Notes: generated from the sequence alone by a model not told the origin. Counted from the stretch's first letter, positions 58,801 through 63,126 are shown. The stretch: 64,000 nt of DNA from Verrucomicrobiota bacterium (GCA_029556615.1 JAKQDD010000214.1:1-64000); one strand, 5' to 3'. A program made the numbers and translations.

Positions 58801-61800
58801 CGAATCGGATGACCAGCTCGGCGGCTTCGACGTCCAGGTCGACCTGCGCGTTCAAGCCCTGATCTCCCTCGCGCGCCAGGACCTGGTTGAGTCGGGCGAG
58901 GAACTCCTGGATGGTTGTGAACGTCAGCGAGCCGTCGGTTCCGATCAACCGGTCCACGATCTGGTCCACCAAGGCGCCTCGGATGTCGCTGACGCTGCGG
59001 ACCACGCCGGTGGCATCCCGGACCTGCTGCCAGCTGGCCTCCTTGACGAGCGGCAGGCGACCCCGGAGATCCTCGTGACCGGAGACCTGTCCGAGAAGGT
59101 CCACCGCCTGCCGGATCACGGCCATGAAGTTGGCGGCCCCGAGATCCTTGAACGACAACAACCCGGTCTCTTCCAGCCCCGAGCCGGAGAGCTGCGGGAG
59201 TTGCGTGAAGAACCCCTCCGAGGACGGCGGGGAGTTCGAGGGCAGGGCAAGCGTGAAGCCGACGCTCCCCGGGATGTTGAAGCTGCCGATGCTGCCGGAC
59301 AGCGCGAAATGAGCTCTTATGGCCGCACCGATTTCCGGCATCCCCAGCCCTGCCAGATTCAAGGCCTCGCCGGATCCCGGATGCCAGACCCAGCCGCCCT
59401 GTGGTTTGAAGGCGAGGCTGCCTTCGAGGATCCGGTGAGTGCCAGCCGGGAGGCCCTCGACGTCCAGCCCGCCGTCGAGTTGCAGGGTCACGCCCAGGAA
59501 ACCCAGTTTGGCGGAGCACTGGATCCCGGTGGTCTGGACGGCGATCGCCGCGGTGACCTCATCGACCGCGACGAAGAACGCTCCGACGATGCTCCCGGTG
59601 TAGCCTCGCTGGATTCCCACCCGGAGCTTGAGGGTGGCTTCGACCAGAACGTCCAGTTCGACACGGCCGCTGATGCCCAGCTGCCAGGCTTCGGCCTCGG
59701 GTCCCAGCGTGAAAGGACGCGTGAGGGATCGGCCCGCCACCACCGTGAGGCTCACGCTCGCCTCGGTGTCGTTCGTGATTGCCTCCACCGATTCGAGCCC
59801 AAGGCGGTTACTCCCCGGCGGCCCGGTGGCCGGCGTGCCGATGGTGTATTGCCTGAGCCAGTTGGCGAGGGCAACGGGCCCCTCCGTCAGGACGACCTCG
59901 GGAATCGCTTTGAACACGTCGGACACGCCGCGCTGGAGCAGGTCCCCGAAATCCAGCAGCCGTCCCAGTCCCACGATCATGTCCGGGTCCATCCCGGGCA
60001 GCAGGTCGCCCGTCCAGCCCAGCACTGGTAGAGCCGTCACGAAACTGCCGTGCTCGGACAGCGCGCTGCCCAGCGTCACCAGCTCCTGGGCTCCCGCCAC
60101 CAGCGCCTCGGTTTCCCCGGGCAGAAAACCCGCGGTCGCCGCGTACGCCGGCGAGTTCAACCGCTCGGCGGTTGCCGAATCCACGCGGCCCGTGACCGGC
60201 AGTCGTTCGAGCGCCTGGAACTGGCGCAGGACGTACTCGGTCTTGGGGTTGAGGATGCCGTCCACGTCGAGCGGCAGTCCTTCCTGGTCGAGGAGTTCCA
60301 GGTAGTTCAAGCGCGCTTGCGCACGCGCCACCACGACAAACCCCGCTCCCGCCACCACCTGGCCGGTTCCGGTGGGCGAGGCTCCAGGGCGCACCCAGAC
60401 CGACACGGCCCGTGCGGTCTCGAACGCCGGGGCGGAGCCGTCAACGCCTTGGTCGTGCACCCCATCGGCTTCGAGGGCGAGTTCCCAGGATGCGCCGTCC
60501 TGCACGAGGCCCGGGGCGGGGGCGAAGTACATCCGTCCCGTCTCCTGGAAGGGCGCGCCGGTCCGATCGGAGAACATCAGCTTGCCCAGAAATCGGGTGT
60601 CCGACGTCCGCGTCAGGTACCAGTCTCCGCGGCCGACAGTGTCCATGCGATAGGTTACGCCGGCGGGGAGGCGGGGCAGGGCGAACTGGCCGTGGGCCTG
60701 ATCGATCGCGAGGTCGATCGCGATCAGGTCCCCTTGGCGTCCCACGTACGCCTGCTCGAACCGGATGTTGTCGAGGGCCACCCGCGCCGCCACGGGTCCG
60801 CGCAATTCGAATCGCAGGGTTCCGGGCCTGCCTCGGACCGATTCGGGCACGAACAATCGCAAGTCGCGGACTTCCAAAGGATCGGCTTGTGCGGTCGGGG
60901 TGAGGGCGACGCTGCCGACGAGCACGGTGGCTCCTCCGGTGGGATCGTCCATGAAGACGTCCAGGACCTGTCCCTGGCCGGCAGAGAACGTCACGAGGTC
61001 GAGGCGGAGCACCCCGGCGCCGGGCGCGATGAACATGGGGTTATGGGCGCGCCAGGTTGCCCCCGGTCCCAGCTCCAGCGATCGCGTTCCGAACCGGCCG
61101 GCGGGTGACAAGCCGAGGGGATCGATGCGTCCCGTCCCGCCGCCGCCGTGGTCCGACCATCCCGGCTCGATCCCGGTCGAGCCGTACCCGGAATCCAGCG
61201 ATCCGTTCACGACCTGCATGGGATCCCCGCGGGGCGCCCAGCGCGCATTCACGATGTCCGGTGGGTGCAGTCCGCCGACTCCCGGGGCGGTATCCAGCGC
61301 CGGGTTGGGCTGGTGGCTCTCGCCGTCCCAGAGCCAGGAAGGCGTGTAGCGGTGGTCCTGGTCGGGGCTGAAGAAATTGCCGGGGCACTGGTTGCGACGC
61401 GCGAGGGTCGGGTCGCCCTGGGCATTCAGGGCCACGCGACTCAGGCCATAGCCGGTCGTGCGGAAGTCCAGCCACTGTTCCGGGGCCGGGACGATGTCGT
61501 CTCCGCCTTTGCCGTCGTAGTTGCCGTGCAGGTTGAGAACCGCCTTGCCGTTCTGCATCTCCCAGGTTGCGGCGGGGGCGATGGACGCGAGGTAGAAGCT
61601 CTGCCAGACGAAGGAGTGATCTCCGCTGCCCTCGAGCGTGGAGTAAGGGTTGCCGGCATCGTCGTCGGGCAGCCAGCCGTCGTCGGCGAAGAAGACGTTG
61701 TAGGCTCCGGGAATCGGGCGGCCATTGGGCACGAGGAAGTCGGGGATGAGGGAACCGTTCAAGCCGCGGGTTTGATAGTAGACATCCGCGAAGCTCACGT

Positions 61801-62803
61801 TTGACCACACCGCGGCGCCGTAGTCCGGCGGTTGGCCCAGGGTGAACAGGGCCTGATCTTCGTCGACCGGCAGCGAAGCTTGGTCGAAGTCGTGCGGATC
61901 CAGGTACGTCACATGGTCGACGGGCACGTCGTAGGTGGCCAGCCGTTCGACGGCTTCGCTGGTCACGGCCGAGCCGAAGCTGTGCGCGATGAAGTGCAGC
62001 GGGATCGTGTTCAGGGGTCCCAGCAACGGCTGCACGAGGTGAAGCCGCACCAGCATGGTGAACAGCGCGTCCCCGGCCGCCTCCCCCCAGCCGGAAGAGA
62101 GTTCGTTGGACTCGTCCGCCCAGTCGAACAGCACCACCAGTTCCTTCGCCTCGGATTCCCCGGCGCCGGGCAACACCGAGTCCTTGGGATCGAACCCGCC
62201 GGTGGTTGCCTCGTCGATCACGTCGTAATCCAGCAGCCAACCGTTGGTTCGCTGTTGGACTGCGCGCGCCAGGGCGATCAAGGCGTCGCCGTCCCCCATG
62301 CCGAGGTCGATGCCGGCGATTGTCTTCGGCTGAAAACCATGGGTGATGATCGTCGCCCCGCGGATTCGGTTGGTTGCTGCCAGCGGGTCCAGCAACTGGG
62401 CCACGGCCTCGACGGAGAGGAGCGCCGGAGGGCTTCCCGACGCCATGCTGACGGCTGGACGGCTGTTTTCGGCGGGCGTGTTGGCGTCCCCGACCGGATT
62501 CGCCGGGCCGCTCCCGGCGTCGTCCGGATCCGGTTCCGAGCCGACTGGGTGCACGTCGACGCCGGAATCCTCCCACACTTCCGCCGTCACTCCTTGCAGG
62601 ATGTCCACGCCCGCCGGTGCGCTCAGGTCACCGGCCGCGCCCATGGACACCGGGGCCGGCGTGCCCTCGACCACCTCGATACCGCCGGGGGCTTGCAGCC
62701 CGGGGTCCATGCCTGGGGTTGCGGGGAGCGGCAAAGCGGATAGCAGCACGCGAGGCTCCAGAGGTTCGAGCTCGAGCCGTGCCGCCGACCCGTGGGTTGA
62801 CAT
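37829..62803 (-). CDS. Giant LEPR-XLL surface protein (about 8,324 aa) with RTX, propeller, PKD and dockerin-like modules
   Basis: LEPR-XLL motif LEPLEPRVLLS (residues 10-22), in place of an ordinary signal peptide. About 150-400: lipase-like hydrolase with AHSFGS (Ser near 275). 533-683: galactose-binding-like. 835-890: peptidoglycan-binding-type (DGILNPKTEYVLRQFQ). 900-2500: beta-rich, unrecognised. 2585-3255 plus blocks to 4375: RTX nonapeptides. 3845-4108: two PPC-like domains (ADVDWYAF, TDVDWYRF). 4700-5775: FG-GAP/VCBS propeller (GDLNGDGFDDF), with a MAM-like insert at 4868-5065. 5935-6355: ELWxxDGT-like repeats. 6638-6832: leucine-rich repeats. 7132-7196: SdrD-B-like. 7428-8081: PKD/Ig-like. 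8093-8241: a conserved LEPR-XLL C-terminal module. 8245-8298: dockerin-like (FDLNRDGRISALDFAALRD). ATG at 62803 is preferred to an upstream TTG at 62860. No frameshift seen. Probably a secreted or wall-attached scaffold or adhesin, first gene of an overlapping operon. Confidence 0.88.
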   Translation of the reverse strand: MSTHGSAARLELEPLEPRVLLSALPLPATPGMDPGLQAPGGIEVVEGTPAPVSMGAAGDLSAPAGVDILQGVTAEVWEDSGVDVHPVGSEPDPDDAGSGPANPVGDANTPAENSRPAVSMASGSPPALLSVEAVAQLLDPLAATNRIRGATIITHGFQPKTIAGIDLGMGDGDALIALARAVQQRTNGWLLDYDVIDEATTGGFDPKDSVLPGAGESEAKELVVLFDWADESNELSSGWGEAAGDALFTMLVRLHLVQPLLGPLNTIPLHFIAHSFGSAVTSEAVERLATYDVPVDHVTYLDPHDFDQASLPVDEDQALFTLGQPPDYGAAVWSNVSFADVYYQTRGLNGSLIPDFLVPNGRPIPGAYNVFFADDGWLPDDDAGNPYSTLEGSGDHSFVWQSFYLASIAPAATWEMQNGKAVLNLHGNYDGKGGDDIVPAPEQWLDFRTTGYGLSRVALNAQGDPTLARRNQCPGNFFSPDQDHRYTPSWLWDGESHQPNPALDTAPGVGGLHPPDIVNARWAPRGDPMQVVNGSLDSGYGSTGIEPGWSDHGGGGTGRIDPLGLSPAGRFGTRSLELGPGATWRAHNPMFIAPGAGVLRLDLVTFSAGQGQVLDVFMDDPTGGATVLVGSVALTPTAQADPLEVRDLRLFVPESVRGRPGTLRFELRGPVAARVALDNIRFEQAYVGRQGDLIAIDLAIDQAHGQFALPRLPAGVTYRMDTVGRGDWYLTRTSDTRFLGKLMFSDRTGAPFQETGRMYFAPAPGLVQDGASWELALEADGVHDQGVDGSAPAFETARAVSVWVRPGASPTGTGQVVAGAGFVVVARAQARLNYLELLDQEGLPLDVDGILNPKTEYVLRQFQALERLPVTGRVDSATAERLNSPAYAATAGFLPGETEALVAGAQELVTLGSALSEHGSFVTALPVLGWTGDLLPGMDPDMIVGLGRLLDFGDLLQRGVSDVFKAIPEVVLTEGPVALANWLRQYTIGTPATGPPGSNRLGLESVEAITNDTEASVSLTVVAGRSLTRPFTLGPEAEAWQLGISGRVELDVLVEATLKLRVGIQRGYTGSIVGAFFVAVDEVTAAIAVQTTGIQCSAKLGFLGVTLQLDGGLDVEGLPAGTHRILEGSLAFKPQGGWVWHPGSGEALNLAGLGMPEIGAAIRAHFALSGSIGSFNIPGSVGFTLALPSNSPPSSEGFFTQLPQLSGSGLEETGLLSFKDLGAANFMAVIRQAVDLLGQVSGHEDLRGRLPLVKEASWQQVRDATGVVRSVSDIRGALVDQIVDRLIGTDGSLTFTTIQEFLARLNQVLAREGDQGLNAQVDLDVEAAELVIRFDFRHALDGFATGFDAAVGFGSLVNLSTESQIVLQPVIEASFGLGLYLGTHKGGAPQATSLGQRVFLTDVALGVRLVLSVSDLDAAARFGALGIRIENGTGEASASLAIALEKSAGATPDARRRFTVSELGSLLTSTSEVVRVTVDGSAALTLPVRVDPDPFNLDYLGLNPRLVLAWPQLFDVASLSVTAVDFDVVAGLERVATREFVEVLDRIRDLVRDIEESSLFQKKLPLLNKTAAELLKLSDRVGSLLDTLEEKGETTIQEIFIALGATEGKAHLGWTDVQGAALAGVSREGKLFRFDFVIDKQANLKLPLDLDLESLLGLPYSLASATGEVQVEVSAALELHLAVDVTKPLSPQFYLEDNTRLVLGVGVDSRSSGQGLLFEAGFGPLGLRLGDTNKDLAYLFLTGAGGPGTRAEFVVDVKDDPADHRYKLFGELGLSLFESKLTGKAEARLPVQIRLGSSYVALDPLSPDLVLTIANIGDIAGTVSFQGPDLVRAIETRVGSLLGDLSSSWDSLFSSWDQAFLFIDGLLDGKVFGFEIPVIGTQIREATRFLDDIRAEVREAARNPRGYAIDQVQNLLYQALGPAGLAILANLDDQPALSRDDIVISQTADRIGFQLRLGRDFHLAPTETPFQWDVSVLKGLGLEVEGRLDFQIRWDFDLEFGIDRQRGFFLRFPGGEDLRLEFKAELDGFRTTGRLLWLQADIEDRGSRVEGGFSVDLDPDGEGRDWYLSDLISGTRRWLAFGADFDAQLVLGLTASFDGNANFPRLRTQFNLVWEDDGVPDVWFSNTEVNLGDFVNRVLTPVVHRINDVLEPIRPVLDVLQDPIPIISELAGEDISLLDLAERFGNVGPAARQFIEALTQISDLAAMLDSPADSLWIPLSAVGQAVRDFSLSGKSLLDPNAKGQLEAVDPAPSNNLLDSLSNLRLPGGQSGSGARLADVLPAGNGEESAKGRFLFPAFQNPSKLIELLLGRDVVLIAYDMPEFKAEFNYEQFFALFGPLGVRITGQVGAKIDLAFGYDTYGLRRFLSSKNVADLFLGFYVSDTLDPEGKGADVPEITLYGGLTAMAELNIAVAQAGVGGGLFLDIFLDLHDGMPGDPKSVDGRVRGNELLNSLKLGVVHVFDVSGHLEVRLTGFVKVGLDTPFGFVTIFEAEKDFGHFTLLDFSVPRPADPAPILGTLAQGKLTLTTTGLASANYRVVPGGEAGQLAVLSSGKQQNFNGVTEIVFLGTPGADTVEIDPAITLPVRLEGGAGNDTLIAGTAAARLAGGPGNDKLVGGPAHDVLDGGDGDDVLEGGGGDDQLSGGTGDDQLDGGEGNDVLDGGTGQDRLTGGRGRDTLRGGDGDDHLFGLEDDDELDGGAGHDYLEGGFGQDRLFGGPGQDHLNGGDGDDRLEGGEDDDVLEGEAGYDTLLGGAGNDRLDGGAGEDHLDGDQGNDTLIGGLGGDVLIGGPEGTDADDDVIFALETETGDDPTALHTIQGGAGNDLIYGDLGQDQIAGGTGQDRIFGNGGGDAIDGGPDADQIVAGESAVFTTPAVLRGGTGKDTITGSSDADHIFGDADDDEIYGGGGNDVIEAGTGADWVDAGEGDDEVYGQEGRDTLVGRGGADRLSGGPGNDTLLGDDGDDRLEGGADDDILEGGAGADEMSGGSGRDRLFGGPGNDLIWGGAAVFNRSDVEPAAWMVFPPAITHGQTVPGSNDGDDRLEGGPGVDWLFGGGGCDDLYGGDTAESDYLDGGAGMDYVDGGPGDDWLRGGDDADVLRGREGLDILHGDAGHDSLFGDAGDPQGNLVGQQLYGDDGDDYLYAFAPEFGASVAVAAQRDGDELFGGAGNDWLYGNLRKDFLDGGPGKDTLSGDALAGPDYAVNLDAALDHGPAKTGAADRLRGGPGEDQLFGGGGPDELYGGPGSDWLDGQDGQDLVHGGGWNDIFVFETDPAYVHPGDVIDGHGDVIEAGEPDDSATDILLIQGTDGPDVIRLAAADLTPNGQLRLAVEYNGRRIFATWKSPAGAPLIEQFRVAGFGGNDRIEFAAEPALDFAALAGRSVDFVGVFDGGSGDDILIGGSGRDELNGGAGNDWLFGLGGDDRLWAFREPAAGAGQHDLDRLFGGQGNDDLLGGPGRNVLSAWTADPAQGLRNPALGGRFGVLKGQDLDLGDWAGLVRISDLLINGAAQTDQFRFQLKTAGVAGDQIELTRPTGIANERLHWRLVNTATGAVLDEGAEGTQLTLTTIPLIGYAAGDYVLEISSFDLEPDLNQPLQGTVGRYELQFRRGAPTTAPIVHTAVYHLEDTGLNRSLGGPRDDALYGGTGLDFLYGNGGGDTLYNSHGLPLDSMGANLGDEWKTHARQTDRVWYLSGSNLDDVMTVDFVTEPGLLEGHHLVTRLTNNNGNYTFAAQVRLDFSAATNAGQPVWRPSDLRLDDSLALEQDPQMRETTLAGSVRSYDVADLVELPGEGDFLAILVDALDGNDQINVGPTVQKAVWIDAGAGNDRVEIRSGKAILIDETERQTPPDSTTPVRNDTVASAFFFDGTPGVDDGSVPLSRNLRFDGLTLDNPADVDWYAFKLAHDSQPGDVVRIAGVSSLDRLILELYTADGLTRLASATPGSTPNLSLPLTGIEANSVYTLRVTSNATPTEYAIEFAFTSVADLAEGSQPGNNSPETAYDLGTLPPGAQFSGLTFHTATDVDWYRFGLPAAGSAAAPAAIWIQGGDLEVKAYRQDADGTLRLLAEHRGTSTQLDLATLATQAGTYLLRLESAVHSPASYAIATTSGGIYLGTRLAPIVSVNLGNRSQALTIARRDLILGGPGNDILGGGPGEDWILGGPGNDVLTGGLDQGASDLLFGGDGDDLFQVVPDDLPRLPDTGQRYVPATFDRFDGGPGQDAMQYLGGDLDAQGRPVPDHVALRYNSILGRYEVTALVFDTRLQRWVPEAVPGNPLATRNLQHYAFFRPTSVERFLLSTRAGDDEVHADPGYLFAGSPEEWGLTNADRPAGAPVTDLEIDGGAGNDRLFGGTGDDRLLGQEGADVLFGGNGNDYLDGGPGADLVDGDTESSLPDRYELGGTGSGRQDVGPDSASLLAELGQGGWNALWDASQESVQVSGLSFDRGDVEDWFYLPLPTATRQFAGSGSAFLGWESLEAQFLDPDTTALANQYVQVMTAAGVRFTPIVTLYPATASSTPDALPQITASPAGVPDYAFLRVLNVRSRSLLSPAALPDGGRLDGSGPADVALRWRFEIVTRNASTGQEQIATATATLLRGSTDANNSLADLVTDVQSALDAAGLSPTLKAGLLGSRLVLWILPANASVRLVNAEGAAVSQVPLPEDLEPAVAGLGGGYALKFLKTRGVGSVLHLDASGAAWITAPGSLTDRATALPLGDLNGDGFDDFLGGRADTVTGIHYWLYLGQPEAATNDLLVATASFRLPKLDDATYTFASGDFNGDDLGDLAVAASGNLAAGTPRVWLWFGQAGSLAGTHDLLAEAGAQFLLPTAAGTTVTLANAGDLDQDGSDDLLVGTPNGTTESAVYVVYGMPAWQSLRQPLVETFTNGLGGFTLGATGDAGAVNLWTPTMRLDGLPGHSTGGSAWFGNESTGTYESQGRIVAGSLQSPAISLRAINPGYDIRLSFHYYLRTEPLKTVDLAQVQVSKNGVDWVTAVANKPGTSNALVEGQNPDGGWRSVDIVLAGTDPFAVGGQDWLGSHRHDVYVRFLFDSVDGAVNGYDGFFVDDVVVESLPHPLDLASPGTAAVARLSAPPGDHFGSALAGLGRLDNDAFPDFAVLTGTTRFHLFPGGPTRLASGQAAARDLAQVNTSFALAGYAVIPTGNVLGPASTAGFGTLADFALTNGTRHWLVYGLQPGVQFNTTVPVSLASGLLWKQLDVPAQLVRLGDIDGDGNTDFALSRYQQGWQLDATTGAALPNFHEIAEIYLGRTSAASDHGWFSQPDLVIEPERPLYWQQPASAPAGWTPAGEFAPQGIVQRLGNVDGQGPDDFALLSPGGAEHVFVVLGTSLAPASTPERPQSIQADQYRYDLATPLPMAPSSAPAVVALDSGIRDFILTDAAALLGSAADEQLTGFFCLGDVNQDLYPDFLLQGARRSYLVYGPFNLDESRSILGRFDALIDPQQFGVPVLGTGDVTGDGTADMLFYQGTRLLLVRGGPNVHQRFELTQAGDVDPEWADTQLNLGTAILAAEWIRWTAPAQGEPEAADVLIRTNTTVQILNGLAVAGLPHGGPAPPTFAVAATQALNLGDLTGDGLEELGIRTVDGRLLVAAGGASALGPTWLGPGEKAETLAALGDLNQDGYGDFAASVRTDDNVPAVRVYYGAEDLVSKPPAPGVAPLEITAGAPDADRSSKVTVAAGDFLGDGLPDLAVLEQTFVGVATPIPLQATVYLFTGSQLQAARLAAGPAATARLTPGEAAKAIRSVGPGAVADRLSGLPGWDLNGDGVDDLGVARSQADATLDGFRSAAGALHLVFGQAVTRSLPASQPDPSRDDLANRTIGGTDVLVDQAEFARALAQAVTEAWHWFTFAGDGLPGDLLEILGPVLGPQSVYPAAMGSLELKTGYELSTNLEADVFARVGGVNTAVGVIEFDLASLLMLAPLGSWQDLSVTLELAYRVAMVDGPKAGTVAQTPGYAAFVGDFFYFVAERQSGDGPILWRTRGTLASTEPVRLENKDIAIKSAGTPSLAVTADGQMLFVLRNGTDLVRISAGVPTVVRSGFNQAESLLAYGQSAFFVTREGTDRVLWRSTGTSSGTSQVLVGGNRTLKDPAAFTPFGGQLFFVATDTVSGRSLWRFNHQDQLTRFTNVANPDELSAANDLLAFTGTAPGGTQRKLFYLTKTDIATRTLADTPSGWITTIVPQTPVPISFQGTGGGSLQHYIYYYRQERSELWVHSIDGTAVRVSSPEGDAISGDYRLTAAGDKVYLLLEAPRRLLLLSSRNVANAAPIGLREFGEFLGVDNLTPLALTAGSTDTSHLLFTAANGTEIWITDGTAARTVKVSAPAPGQTWTQPAAFLQSGQTLCFLENTGDGQLELWRLDRDLSNLELPVFQATALRNLAGVALELRVAEPEGDGAVTTNDGPTASFDRYIPVGAAGGLDLQSGVVVANLTDAVREAIEAGRSRLTLRLESTAKAAGADAKRVAVLLTKPGTAGETRLVATGAPAAVTGRLYQLVDASTGEPRLRLVDEGAVIDLRNLKAGSYGLEVRRVASTDPRVSADDKNQPIAYRLLIRAPSLGQCHETFRTWDHDEIALGAGDSPYPAETRFARDLDPVLDAAAIPDAALRRRLAEALGVTLLEHRANGRPQTIRPIHASDLAEITALDLGFWTRREADRLPVSSLLGLEYALSLRYLDLVGQTIASGSLDPLVPGIKNHREYLRQLGLAHLESLALDFNPLTHQDWSALAQFTTLRYLSLDDTGLAALEFDAPGSDAPVGVANLAGLESFSLDNISHAPTLADLSPLGSLASLTHLSARSQAIADLTPLTGLGQLEFVDLRRNRIADYLPLFGQVVVDDDLDTATTPFAAAAGEWLYNLNPVAGAWDSDYRFHLAQPGEPATWTVAHLGAGTYDLQISWLPGANRTGAVRLVVKSGTQTLLETTLDQRSAPNGPAFNGVSWQSAGRIQTAGDALTVQIIPAADGLVIADAIRLLRHTTATATLRRVDLRDNPLGNFAYTDAGKALRDSVPTDANLDDFRLAGFEWNRQETATAPMFTQTISHQVSTAGARLELPFQVTGSGPVIAWASDDAVQQQLSVVGRNRLVIAQVPALASPVRITLRAYEGPDVSGESRGRTVETSFDLFVGTLAVYGRHFEDLDGDGQFDVAEQPLDGAGVYADANENGQWDPEEPRAWTDANGDYRLAGLAAATPYLIRAELPYGSRPTTYYSEDFESPFHGYTAGNLPALSQTGWPTAYGQPIANGNLWHVSALRGDEPGHSPSHSLYFGNDTTAQGYPHYEIGRVGGSLRREIVVPSGTDLRLTFNSWAEAYTNSTALQEIIEVGIEETVGGQTQYTRLVTSWADAPASLRRLDSHAARWVTVTADMSAYQGRTVVLVLSFAAGDDRRANNPTDGRWSEGWYVDDLLVAPRLTLSGIVTGYNLGQQPVLVIESPDAVAEGTRVTADARFTHAPGSVTAAYQWTVTPDLARNPNGQNTSRFQFTPANDGTLRLGLHADLAVGGQHWLYDLNRFLGVLDVPPGPGMASPIVLNERNPQRLEGATVLADPGEDAYDYEWVLRDSAGRLLLRTVGHAFTLGADTPQSGWSLDVRAFDPVTGQTRASNTFAVEIRDVIPTPVVTTPGVQEAIGGSLFEGRTYQLDAASFIDTETLADASGFTWTVRRGPETLASGEGSAFTFHVAQDGNVTLVLKITDDEGNVRESQAVVPVLNTAPTVTLGSDVILDQGGSLAVVAQVSDGPLDTPTYQWSIQRPGASPQLLPATGGQVLFAETTPGLYRLTVQVTDPQGAKGSATLQITLRNVAPMITAATLVIEGTSFALEPGQALVVDEGDRLTFAAVATDAGHTPLTFTWTVRQGGSVIRSGASPAFEFVPPDNGHFNVQLLVRDAHGGQAEFAVTVDARNVAPANARIAGPASIAYGATADYTASVDEAGLDDAEWLEHVWTLRRAEETTPLSTAMGPTVRIGTGLAPGRYVLRLLVQDPDGATTSAEQFVDVLALPPAVVPDQTTLQTQFGQAIVLSGRATPTPPTAALGGYIEFGEAGSTERVPLRFDAQGRFRAEYTYHSVGTFSARVTVYAGDERASTSRTVTVSVSSRVLARQIYYARSAYDNTTAIADSPAHTLAIAPDKTALLPAETAGFANVSSYTRGLNGIVIDLGRVGPTFSLADLEFRVGNTANPATWSVAPAPSLEVQRGLGINGADRIVLTWADRAIVNQWLRVLIRATAQTGLSRADVFYFGSLVGDTGGTPFGRVNDEDVRHFLDYSKVSLATPALDNVFDLNRDGRISALDFAALRDASAPGAPTLVTLMPTAFVPGKGTMTMALRAEIL
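53040..55060 (-). repeat. RTX (hemolysin-type calcium-binding) nonapeptide array
   Basis: Coding repeats of the form GGxGxDxLx and variants, about 670 residues of the giant protein (for example GGAGNDTLIAG, GGDGDDVLEGG, GGTGQDRLTGG). Each pair of turns coordinates calcium in a parallel beta-roll. Shorter clusters of the same type occur at about 52440-52660, 51830-51935, 50230-50430 and 49680-49840. The repetitive, GC-rich DNA also yields a long antisense open frame. Confidence 0.9.
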
Positions 62804-62820
62804 GGATGACTTCACCCGAT

Positions 62821-62840
62821 CGGGGATCGGTTGATCCCCG
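62821..62840 (-). promoter_or_regulatory. Perfect inverted repeat ahead of giant gene
   Basis: CGGGGATC-GGTT-GATCCCCG, an 8-bp stem with a 4-nt loop, 17 nt upstream of the chosen ATG at 62803. It could be an operator or an mRNA hairpin controlling translation of the 25-kb message. No matching second site was found nearby. Confidence 0.45.
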
Positions 62841-63126
62841 GAGCCCGCACCCAGCCACAACGCCTTTGTCGACCAACAGAGAAGAACACGACACTGCCTG
62901 TTTTACGTCGTCTGACCGAAGGAAGGGCCACCCGTGCCGGTACTTCTTGGTTCGGTCGGCACGCTAGGCATCTGCGGTCGGCCTGTCGAGGAAAAGTTGC
63001 TCACAGACTTTTTTCGCGGGTGCACGCTTTGCTGCTTTGACAAGAGGGAGCGGGTCTGCATCATGGCTGCGGGTCGGCGTGCTGAGGGGTTCTCAGTTCG
63101 GGCGACCATGGAGCCGGGGAGTGGCT
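62841..63126. other. Divergent intergenic region
   Basis: 286 nt separating the giant gene (leftward) and the membrane-anchored gene at the right edge (rightward). Both promoters should lie here. The stretch TTGCTCACAGACTTTTTTCG near 62997-63016 is the most AT-rich part, but I cannot assign -35/-10 boxes with confidence. The GGGGAG at 63115-63120 is the ribosome site for GTG at 63127. Confidence 0.5.

Noticed and set aside
57132..59519. 795-codon minus-strand frame overlapping the giant gene
   Set aside because: Out-of-frame, Arg/Gly-rich shadow of the giant protein gene.
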